DNA of 20,638 nucleotides from Deltaproteobacteria bacterium (GTDB lineage: Bacteria > Myxococcota_A > SURF-8), in NCBI GenBank assembly GCA_029570245.1, contig JAKQSH010000419.1:1-20638 (forward strand), written 5' to 3'. Positions 8,005-14,806 of the stretch are shown one piece after another (position 1 is the stretch's first letter; each line of letters begins with the position of its first letter). The translations under genes were made by a program, and so were the position numbers. The notes under the pieces are model-generated. The model ran no database searches. It was not told where the DNA came from and worked only from the letters and a program-made list of their open reading frames with translations.

Positions 8005-11000
8005 GACGCCACCTCACTTTGCTTTCGGCCGCCTTTGTCACTTTCCGGCAGAATTCGCGGAAGGCCGGATAATCTTCCACCGGAACAATATTGCGTTTGG
8101 AAACAAGGCGCATTTTCACGCGCAGATTTTCTCCTTCGCGCACAAAAGATATTTCGAAGTCCGCATAATCGCTTTCAAGCTTCAGGTCTTCGGGAGTTTC
8201 GCTCAGCTCCAGACCCGGCGCGGCTTCGTAGAATGCCGCCATTTCGGTTGTTTTCAGATTCTTTATGTACAGCGGCAACCTGCGCTCCGATATGGAGGCG
8301 TATTGCCTGACAAGATCAATCCCGCTAAAAAGCGCTTTTACAACAAGTTCTTCGCCTTCAATGCGCACATAATCAGGCAGAATGGCGTCAAATGTCATCT
8401 GTACCGGCTGTTCGAAATCGTTCAGCGACTTGAAGCGGAAAGAATCAATCCTTGCCCCCGGATAGCTCTGATTAATTAATTTTTCCAGTTTTTCTCTGCG
8501 CGTCAGTCTATCTTGAAAATGCGACCTGAAACGCGGCGCTTCACTCCCTTCAATGGTGATCTCACTGTGAATTGTCGCGTCGTGTCCGCCGGAGATTTTA
8601 AGTGTGAAGTTTTCAGTGTGGCGGTTTTTCTTGAAATTCTGATCGGGAGACTGCGTAAGTGTTGCCCCCTGTGGGTTGAGACGAATCAGCGTGGCGCGGC
8701 TGTCCATTGCGGGCGTCTCGCGAATGCCCGTGAATTCCGCAGTGCCGTCAAGATAAATGTCGAGCTCCGGCACGTATACGATGGCGTGGTTGAAACTCGC
8801 CAGACTGGCTGGATACGGGCCTATAAGTCCCAGGTCGCCGGTACGGATGACGACGAACTCCGCTTTAACTCCGACTTCGTTCAACATGGTCATAAGCAGC
8901 GAAGCTTTGTCTTTGCAATCGCCGAACTTGCGCTCGAAAACCTGATTTACCTGATAGGGCTTGTAGCCGTGCACCCCGAACTCAAGTCCGATATAGCGCG
9001 TCTTTGTTATGACCCAGTTGTAAATCCGCCGGACTTTTTCTGCGGAGTCTTTTGCATCGCCGGCGATTTCCCAGGCCGTTTTCTTCAACTCGTCTTTGGC
9101 CTGCCACTGATCCTTCACAAGATTCCAGTACCAGCGCCCCATTTCGTTATAGTCGGCAAATGTGGAAACGTGCAGATAATCCGAAATCTCAAGCCATGGT
9201 GGAGTTGATGGCTCCGGCTTTATTTCAGGCACGTTCTTTATAGCCCACGAGTACATCAGGTCTTCGCCGCGTTCAGTCAGCAACGGCTCAGGCTGCAGAC
9301 GCGGCTTGTTGTAATACAGCTTGCGCGATTTCGGCATGATGACGGAGAAAATCTGCTCGCGCACCGGAACGGCGCCCTGAAAAATATAAAGTTTGCCGAA
9401 GTAGTCGGCAAAAAGATTGTCCTGGGCTGTGTCGTCGAGTTTCCACGAAACTTCCACTACGTCACCCTTTTCCAGATCGGGAAAATAAATGCGCGTGGCG
9501 CTGGTATCGTAATAAATGCGGTAATCCTGCGAAAGAGAATCGTCGCTGATGTTCACACGCTCAACGATGGAACCGTCGGGTTTGAAAACACGCGCTTTAA
9601 GCACTTTCAGATTCTGGCGGCTGGGCGAATAGCCGATCCAGAAGGAATTGAAACGTTTTATTCCTGATTCGTCGAGAATGCGCACCATGCGCTGATAATA
9701 TGCGCTCGAAAGACCGTTTTCGAAAACACGGTTTACGTTAAGATCAAGCAGCTCTTCGGCGGCATAATCGGCTTCAGGATCGAGCGGATGAGCGGCTATG
9801 ACTTCACGCGCATCACGGGCGAATTCCTTTTCTATTCCTTCCGCGCCCGGCTTGAGAAATTCGAGATGCTGTTTGGTTTCCGGGTCCTGCGGAAAAACCT
9901 GCAGAGAACGATTGTAAAGAGCCGTTGCTTTGCTCAGATCGCCGTGGCGCTGTTCGAAAAGCGCCAGTCGTTTAATGACAGACGGCTCTTCGGGCGCGAT
10001 TTCGAGGGTGTTCTCAAATACGGCGGCAGCTTCCGAAAGCAGCCCTCTGCCTTCGAGCAGTCGCCCATGGCTTAATCTGTCCGAAAGCGAAGTCTGCTGA
10101 AAACGGATGATCTCTTTTATTATTTCCAGCGAAGCCTCGAAATCGGCGCGCCCGCGATGATAATCGTAAAGCCGTCTGGCGGTGCCGGTGTCGCTGCGCA
10201 CGGCATTTCGCAATTCCTGCCTTACGGCGGCTGCGGCAGTACTGCGTCCGGCGCGATCGAGCTGAGCAGCCAGCATTAGCGCAACACGTCGCGGCGCGGG
10301 TTTGACGGCTGCAAGCTGCGTTTTTTCGTTCAGCGAACAAGCTGCAAGTCCATGGTTGTTGTATATGATACCCCGTCCGGCGACTGCGCCGGCAAGCGTG
10401 CGCGGGTCGAGCGCAGCTTTGTCGTACTGGCGCAGGCTTTCAGTCTCAAGACCCTGCCGTCGGTAAAAGCGGCCCAGAGCCAGAGCCGGACGACCGCTGT
10501 CCGGCATGAGCCGCGCAGCTTCCAGCAGGTGCGCATAGCGGCGGTTGTGGTCGCGGAATATCCGCGCCGCCAACATATGACATTCAGGGTCTTTGGGAGC
10601 CAGCGCCAAAGCTTTGGAGATACGCTCCTCATCCATGCGACTGGGGCGGTCGTAGTTGCCCGTTTCACGATACAGATATGCCAGCATAAGTGCGGTTTCT
10701 GCACGCTTCTGCTGCGGAACACCCTTTTCGGAAAGAACGGTTTCAAGCTCGCGGATGGCCAGCGGATGAAATTTTGCGTACATGCTGCGCTGTGTCCACA
10801 TGCGGCTTTCGGACGGCAACGCCGTGCCTTTCTCGCCGTGCCTTACAGCCTGCAGTCCCTGTATCGCATTGCCTTTTTCGTCAAGCAGGCCCAGCCTGAA
10901 ACCCCAGGCGCCTTCTTTTACGCTGACTTTCACCAGAATGCGATTGACTCCGGCGCCAAGCGATGTCTCGAGCGCATCATCCCAGCGGTACGGGTTGCGG

Positions 11001-11740
11001 TCGATGTTGAGATCGTAAATCAGACGGTCGTTAAGCCATACTTTTACAGCTCCACCTGCAGCCAGCCACAGCAGAACTTTCCGGGCCTTATCGCTACGTA
11101 TTTCGGTATATGCGTAAGCCGAAACGTTTTCGGACGGATTGAATACGGTAGAGAAGCTCTGCCAGCCGTTTACGCCGTTGATGTCTGGATATTCGCGCCA
11201 GGCCACCGGCCTGATTTTCCCTTCGTACACCGCAGACGGGTCAATAACGGACTCCGGCGGATATTCGCGATCATGTCCGATTCCGCCCTCGTTGTCGAAC
11301 GGACCGATGACGGCCCAGTGCCTGATGAGTCCAAGCGCGTCGAGGCTGCGCGTAATTCCGTCGAAATCGGCCTTTTCGGACGCCAGACGATGCCGCCCCC
11401 ACAGTGCAGCCAGACGCATGTCGAGCGAGGCTTTATCGGCAGCCGTTATCTGTGCATAAAGCCTTTCAATGACCTCCGGGTGCGGAACAGAATCCAGCAT
11501 GTCTTCGGCCTTAAGCAGCGCAACAAGTCCGCGCGCCTGATGCATATTCCGCCCCGCTTCGTCGATATATGCTTCAAAACGGCGCTGCTGGGATTCCCAT
11601 GCGTTGCGAACCAGTTCAGGCGCAACTGAACACTCTTCTGCCGCAGAAATTTCATTCTGTAAAAAGAAAGAGAACAGCAACATTAAGAACAACATTGCAA
11701 AACGTGCTGAGCCCCGGATGTGCAATCCGTAAAGGTTCAA
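7991..11740 (-). CDS. Periplasmic TPR / DUF3857 / transglutaminase-like protein with intact catalytic triad
   Basis: This 1249-residue protein has a Sec signal peptide (basic n-region H8/R10/R13, hydrophobic 15-27, likely cleavage after I-S-A at 33 or Ala34). It is followed by a helical segment, a beta-sandwich domain starting W-A-V-I-G-P-F-D-N (142-295), TPRs (about 345-630, e.g. A-L-A-L-A-P-K-D-P and L-E-I-A-P-E-E-P), DUF3857 (about 660-840), a transglutaminase core (about 895-1000) and a C-terminal beta domain. The triad is visible: Cys942 in F-G-D-C-K-D-K-A-S-L-L, His985 in F-N-H-A-I-V-Y and Asp998 in Y-L-D-G-T. The family fold serves transglutaminases, proteases and amidases; the actual reaction is unknown. 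The start is TTG with AGGTG upstream; the only in-frame ATG nearby (11695) would remove the basic n-region, so TTG is preferred. It heads a coupled four-gene unit. Confidence 0.88.
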   Translation of the reverse strand: MNLYGLHIRGSARFAMLFLMLLFSFFLQNEISAAEECSVAPELVRNAWESQQRRFEAYIDEAGRNMHQARGLVALLKAEDMLDSVPHPEVIERLYAQITAADKASLDMRLAALWGRHRLASEKADFDGITRSLDALGLIRHWAVIGPFDNEGGIGHDREYPPESVIDPSAVYEGKIRPVAWREYPDINGVNGWQSFSTVFNPSENVSAYAYTEIRSDKARKVLLWLAAGGAVKVWLNDRLIYDLNIDRNPYRWDDALETSLGAGVNRILVKVSVKEGAWGFRLGLLDEKGNAIQGLQAVRHGEKGTALPSESRMWTQRSMYAKFHPLAIRELETVLSEKGVPQQKRAETALMLAYLYRETGNYDRPSRMDEERISKALALAPKDPECHMLAARIFRDHNRRYAHLLEAARLMPDSGRPALALGRFYRRQGLETESLRQYDKAALDPRTLAGAVAGRGIIYNNHGLAACSLNEKTQLAAVKPAPRRVALMLAAQLDRAGRSTAAAAVRQELRNAVRSDTGTARRLYDYHRGRADFEASLEIIKEIIRFQQTSLSDRLSHGRLLEGRGLLSEAAAVFENTLEIAPEEPSVIKRLALFEQRHGDLSKATALYNRSLQVFPQDPETKQHLEFLKPGAEGIEKEFARDAREVIAAHPLDPEADYAAEELLDLNVNRVFENGLSSAYYQRMVRILDESGIKRFNSFWIGYSPSRQNLKVLKARVFKPDGSIVERVNISDDSLSQDYRIYYDTSATRIYFPDLEKGDVVEVSWKLDDTAQDNLFADYFGKLYIFQGAVPVREQIFSVIMPKSRKLYYNKPRLQPEPLLTERGEDLMYSWAIKNVPEIKPEPSTPPWLEISDYLHVSTFADYNEMGRWYWNLVKDQWQAKDELKKTAWEIAGDAKDSAEKVRRIYNWVITKTRYIGLEFGVHGYKPYQVNQVFERKFGDCKDKASLLMTMLNEVGVKAEFVVIRTGDLGLIGPYPASLASFNHAIVYVPELDIYLDGTAEFTGIRETPAMDSRATLIRLNPQGATLTQSPDQNFKKNRHTENFTLKISGGHDATIHSEITIEGSEAPRFRSHFQDRLTRREKLEKLINQSYPGARIDSFRFKSLNDFEQPVQMTFDAILPDYVRIEGEELVVKALFSGIDLVRQYASISERRLPLYIKNLKTTEMAAFYEAAPGLELSETPEDLKLESDYADFEISFVREGENLRVKMRLVSKRNIVPVEDYPAFREFCRKVTKAAESKVRWRHAVQ

Positions 11741-11891
11741 TTCGGCACCTACTTTCCATAATTGTTATGCGTCCGCGTCGATGCCTGTTCTGTTGCGGGG
11801 TATCATGTTCGACACGGATTCGGATGAGCCGCGACCGCATCAGGGCGATGCATGTTTTGCGGCGGTTTCATCTTCACCTGAAAGGTACGGA

Positions 11892-12257
11892 TCAATCCTG
11901 CATTTCGCTGTCGGTTTCCGATGCAGCTTCGTTTTCGGCGTCGCCATCCGAGGCGTTGTCGCCGGCGTGGTTTATGACACAGGTGTTGAATTCGTCACAA
12001 CTTTCATATTCGACACAGGCGAAGTCGGCCCGGTCAAAGGATACGTTCGCCAGTCCGTCCCATTTTCTGTCGAGTTCCTCGCAGTATGACCAGCAGGTTT
12101 CGAACAATTCGGCCGTGAACAATTCGCTGCACTCCTGAGATTTTTCGCAGAACAGGCGACAGTCTTCCTGCTTGACGAATTCGGAATCGCATGCCGTTGA
12201 AACGAACAGTATTAAGCATATGGCGACTGCAAACGATATGTATGAATTTCCGAACAT
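11892..12257 (-). CDS. Small cysteine-rich lipoprotein of unknown function
   Basis: This 121-residue protein has a hydrophobic signal (8-20) and lipobox S-T-A-C with Cys23. Asp24 at +2 is the classic inner-membrane retention signal in E. coli Lol sorting. The mature part carries eight further cysteines at 33, 37, 43, 55, 59, 81, 87 and 93 (spacings x3, x5, x11, x3, x21, x5, x5), suggesting four disulfides or a metal-binding fold. The last 25 residues are acidic and low in complexity. No recognised family. The ATG overlaps the exbD stop by one base (TGATG), so it is translationally coupled to the motor genes and may be an accessory of that inner-membrane complex. That role is inference; the gene itself is well supported by the overlap and the signal peptide. 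Confidence 0.8.
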   Translation of the reverse strand: MFGNSYISFAVAICLILFVSTACDSEFVKQEDCRLFCEKSQECSELFTAELFETCWSYCEELDRKWDGLANVSFDRADFACVEYESCDEFNTCVINHAGDNASDGDAENEAASETDSEMQD

Positions 12258-12787
12258 CAGTTGCTTTCTCCGACTGAGCCGTCCGCTGCCGGTGCGGCGC
12301 TTTCGTCCTTGGGCGCTTCTACATTGAAAGCGTATTTCATTATGCCGGTTTTGCGGGCCAGGTCGATGAAGTGAATCACTCTGCCGTGCGACACGTCCTT
12401 GTCGGCCTGAATGACCATTGTGAGTTCTTCCGACGCCATGCGGTCGAGTTCGCTGTCCGAATATGCCCGGCCTTCCTTCTCTCCGCTGGCTCGTTTTTCT
12501 TCACGGTAAGCCAGATAGCGCGCTTCGAATTCACCCGGAATCTGATCTTCGGTGTAAGTCGTTTTTCCGATGGCGATTTCGCCGCCTTTGCCCAGTATGA
12601 GCGAGAACTGGTTGCGCTCGTTGTGTTCGCCGGTGTCGGCCTTGGGCAGTTCCATTTCGATGGCGGGTTTGACGATGAAAGAAGCCGTCACCATGAAGAT
12701 AATCAGCAGTACCAGCACGATATCAACGAGGGGAACCACGTTGATGTCGGACATGATGTCGTCTTCGACTCCAGCTTTGCCGGCCAT
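12257..12787 (-). CDS. exbD: ExbD/TolR family proton-channel subunit
   Basis: This 176-residue inner-membrane protein has a short cytoplasmic N-terminus, one transmembrane helix (about 18-39) and a periplasmic domain. The conserved N-V-V-P-L-V-D segment places the proton-path Asp at residue 22, equivalent to E. coli ExbD Asp25 / TolR Asp23. The periplasmic signature I-Q-A-D-K-D-V-S-H-G-R-V at 126-137 is intact. It is longer than typical ExbD (about 140): a charged insert at about 90-118 (rich in R, E and K) splits the periplasmic domain, and an Ala/Ser/Glu tail follows residue 159. A clear GGAGG precedes the ATG. It follows exbB by 47 nt and would pair with it to couple proton-motive force to a TonB/TolA-like transducer. 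Whether it serves a Ton or a Tol system cannot be decided from the sequence. Confidence 0.93.
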   Translation of the reverse strand: MAGKAGVEDDIMSDINVVPLVDIVLVLLIIFMVTASFIVKPAIEMELPKADTGEHNERNQFSLILGKGGEIAIGKTTYTEDQIPGEFEARYLAYREEKRASGEKEGRAYSDSELDRMASEELTMVIQADKDVSHGRVIHFIDLARKTGIMKYAFNVEAPKDESAAPAADGSVGESN

Positions 12788-12834
12788 TTATCCTCCACAG
12801 AGCGCGCGAACCGTTGTGGTTGCGCCAGAAAATA

Positions 12835-13506
12835 TCATTTTTTGCCGTTAAGCGCGGCGCAGTTGTCTTCAAGCTCACGCCTGTCGCGAACCTCCACAAT
12901 GAAGGCCAGCACCACTCCCATAAGCTGATCGGCGTTGTTCATAATACGTTTCTGACGGTTCTTGAAATAATTGAAGAACACAACCGCCGGAATGGCCACC
13001 AGCAGACCGACGGCGGTTGCTACCAGCGCCTCGGAAATTCCGGCCATGACAGCCGATGCGCCTTCTGCAGCGTTGAAGGCCAGATCGTGAAAGGCCTTGA
13101 TGATTCCTAGAACCGTTCCCAGAAGCCCTATGAACGGCGCGTTGGAACCGATGGTGCCCAGAAATACCAGCCAGCGATCCAGTGACTGACGCTTCTGAAG
13201 CGCAACGGCATCCATGAGTTCCTTGGCGACAGCCGGTCCCTTGTCGTAATTGCGCAATCCCTCAAGAACAATTCCGGCTTCGGCGGCGTGAACCTGTCCG
13301 GCCATTTCCATTGCGTCGGCGACTTTGCCTTCGTTGAGAAAATTCACCAGTTTCACCGCAAAATCTGCCAGGTCTATGCGGTTGCGCAGATAAACAAGCG
13401 CTCTTTCGATTACAACCGCGATGGTGAGAACAGAAAGCAGCAGCAGCAGCCACAGAATAGGCTCGCCGCCCACCAGCGCCAGACTGAGAAGTTTTTCTAC
13501 TATCAT
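12835..13506 (-). CDS. exbB: MotA/TolQ/ExbB proton-channel family protein
   Basis: This 223-residue inner-membrane protein has three predicted transmembrane helices (about 13-34, 116-138 and 158-180) and a cytoplasmic loop, as in ExbB/TolQ. The family core is obvious: A-P-F-I-G-L-L-G-T-V-L-G-I at 123-135 and G-I-S-E-A-L-V-A-T-A-V-G-L-L at 156-169. Thr131 and Thr164 lie in the helices that line the proton path in the family. It forms the pentameric channel around an ExbD/TolR dimer. The ATG has AAGGAGA about 9 nt upstream. It lies 38 nt after bamD and is followed by exbD, so the three read as one operon. The choice between exbB and tolQ as symbol is uncertain because no tolA, tolB or pal is seen. 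Confidence 0.93.
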   Translation of the reverse strand: MIVEKLLSLALVGGEPILWLLLLLSVLTIAVVIERALVYLRNRIDLADFAVKLVNFLNEGKVADAMEMAGQVHAAEAGIVLEGLRNYDKGPAVAKELMDAVALQKRQSLDRWLVFLGTIGSNAPFIGLLGTVLGIIKAFHDLAFNAAEGASAVMAGISEALVATAVGLLVAIPAVVFFNYFKNRQKRIMNNADQLMGVVLAFIVEVRDRRELEDNCAALNGKK

Positions 13507-13544
13507 GCTTCGAAGTCTCCTTGAACTGCGTTGCAGGGCAACGA

Positions 13545-14531
13545 TTATTTTTCGCTGTCCGACTTTTCGGATTCCGCCGCCTGCTTATCCTGTTCCTGCT
13601 TGCGCAGTTCCAGCATGCGGGCACGCTCTTCGGCGATGTTTCTGTTTTCCGCTTCATCGTATGCGGCTTTTTCCGCCGCCAGCTTCTGAAGTTTTTTCTC
13701 CAGATTCACATTTTTGACACCGGGAGCGTCGGGATGCAGTTCTTTCAGCTTTTTCCAGATATCACCGGCTTTGTCGAACATTTCCGCTTTTTCATAGGCT
13801 CCTGCCAGCTTCAGCATAATATCGAGATCGTCGGCAATCGCAGGAAAACGTTTCAGCGCGCCTTCAAGCCGTCCTACGGCGCCGCGCGGTTTGTTGCGTT
13901 TGAGGTAATAATCGGCCACATAAACTTCACGGTCAACCAGACGGCGCAGGCAGAAACGTATTTTTTCGCGTGCGATGAAAACATACGAACGTTCCTGCTC
14001 CGAATCGACTCCGGTACACGAAACGATGCGGGCCGGCTTGAAATCGTCGGGCAGTTTGTAATTCTGGGCGTCCATCATATAAAGCAGGCGGCGGTATTCG
14101 TCCAGCGCCTTTTCGGTGACTTCCTGGTCTTTTTCGTGCACCGGCGGCATGAACCACCAGTCTTCGACTATCTGATCGTAATTGGCCTCGGCAACCATGA
14201 ACTGTGTGTACGGCACACAGGGATGGTCGGGATGGCTGCGCTGAAAACGCTTGTAGGCGTCGATGGCTTCAGGGTGCATGTCACGCATGTACAGCGTATC
14301 GCCGATCAGCAGTTCGGCGGTTTTGGCGTACATGGAAAAGGCGAACTTGTCTTTTACAAGCTGAAAGTATTTTTCGGCGACTTCATATTCTTCCCGATGC
14401 AGATATTTCATGCCTTCTTCGAAATTCAAATGCGCCGAATCGCGGTAGTCTGCGCCTTTCAGTTCTTTAAACGTGGCGCAACCGCTTGTTATGACAAGCG
14501 CCGATATTATCAGCAGCAATAAGACTCTCAT
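13545..14531 (-). CDS. bamD: Outer-membrane protein assembly factor BamD (TPR lipoprotein)
   Basis: From the ATG at 14531 the protein is 328 residues with a lipoprotein signal and lipobox I-T-S-G-C (Cys18, Ala at +2, outer-membrane sorting). TPR-like helices follow: F-E-E-G-M-K-Y-L-H-R-E-E-Y-E-V-A-E, A-I-D-A-Y-K-R-F, then R-E-V-Y-V-A-D-Y-Y-L-K-R-N-K-P-R-G-A-V, matching the E. coli BamD stretch with A-E-Y-Y-T-E-R. BamD partners BamA in beta-barrel insertion. It is longer than E. coli BamD (about 245): there is a roughly 35-residue insert near 165-200 and a charged coiled-coil-like tail from about 275. A longer reading frame begins at a GTG at 14576, but that codon abuts a good -10 box, whereas 14531 has GGAAGG 8 nt upstream. 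It is first in an operon with exbB and exbD, an unusual neighbour set for bamD. Confidence 0.85.
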   Translation of the reverse strand: MRVLLLLIISALVITSGCATFKELKGADYRDSAHLNFEEGMKYLHREEYEVAEKYFQLVKDKFAFSMYAKTAELLIGDTLYMRDMHPEAIDAYKRFQRSHPDHPCVPYTQFMVAEANYDQIVEDWWFMPPVHEKDQEVTEKALDEYRRLLYMMDAQNYKLPDDFKPARIVSCTGVDSEQERSYVFIAREKIRFCLRRLVDREVYVADYYLKRNKPRGAVGRLEGALKRFPAIADDLDIMLKLAGAYEKAEMFDKAGDIWKKLKELHPDAPGVKNVNLEKKLQKLAAEKAAYDEAENRNIAEERARMLELRKQEQDKQAAESEKSDSEK

Positions 14532-14539
14532 AACCCAGT

Positions 14540-14545
14540 CCTTCC
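14540..14545 (-). promoter_or_regulatory. Ribosome binding site deciding the bamD start
   Basis: On the minus strand GGAAGG lies 8 nt before the ATG at 14531. The upstream in-frame GTG at 14576 has no such site and abuts the predicted -10 element, so this site fixes the bamD start. Confidence 0.65.
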
Positions 14546-14567
14546 AGAAACGGAAAAATAAAGGCAG

Positions 14568-14596
14568 AATATACACCGCCGTGGAGATTCAATCAA
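14568..14596 (-). promoter_or_regulatory. Sigma70-like promoter for bamD-exbB-exbD-lipoprotein
   Basis: Minus-strand -35 TTGATT (14596-14591, 4 of 6 to consensus) and -10 TATATT (14573-14568, 5 of 6) are separated by exactly 17 nt. Transcription would begin near 14561, giving a leader of about 30 nt before the bamD ATG. Prediction from consensus only; the sigma factors of this lineage are not known from the window. Confidence 0.55.
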
Positions 14597-14635
14597 TTGC
14601 GAACGTGCAATATTCCGCCGTTCGCCGGCGACAAC

Positions 14636-14679
14636 TCCGAATTCGGAATTTTATACCGCACATATTAAGGTATATACAA
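14636..14679 (-). promoter_or_regulatory. Possible second promoter beside a perfect 12-bp palindrome, in the mutS-bamD gap
   Basis: This lies in the longest gene-free stretch (14532-14806). A perfect 12-bp palindrome (TCCGAATTCGGA, 14636-14647) lies just downstream of a weaker minus-strand promoter: -35 TTGTAT (14679-14674), 18-nt spacer, -10 TATAAA (14655-14650). A second 10-bp palindrome (TCGCCGGCGA) is at 14622-14631. The arrangement could be an operator over a distal promoter, but short palindromes occur by chance. The rest of the gap (14680-14806) shows no convincing gene or terminator. Confidence 0.3.
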
Positions 14680-14806
14680 GAAAATCCGTCAGGCTGTCGC
14701 ACAGCACAGAACTTTAAAGTGCCGGATGCAGACCATCAATCAAGCGGATCGTGCTGACTGGTGAACAATTCAAGCCACCGGGAAATCAGGTTTTTTCTGC
14801 TGCGTT

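Noticed and set aside
10352..11629. A 425-codon + strand frame opposite the first DUF3857 gene
   Set aside because: The minus strand carries signal peptide, TPRs and a catalytic triad in one frame. The + frame has no recognisable motifs and is an antisense shadow.
11741..11891. Promoter in front of the DUF3857 unit
   Set aside because: No -35/-10 pair with acceptable spacing and match was found. A small GCATC/GATGC stem-loop is present but lacks a T-tract. The unit may be read from the upstream operon or use a non-sigma70 promoter.
13521..14522. A 333-codon + strand frame opposite bamD
   Set aside because: Phe/His-rich translation without motifs; the opposite strand has a clear BamD with lipobox, ribosome site and promoter.
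14693..14705. A 5-bp stem (GCTGT/ACAGC) considered as the mutS terminator
   Set aside because: The stem is short and the following minus-strand T-tract is about 8 nt away and only four Ts long; not a convincing intrinsic terminator.
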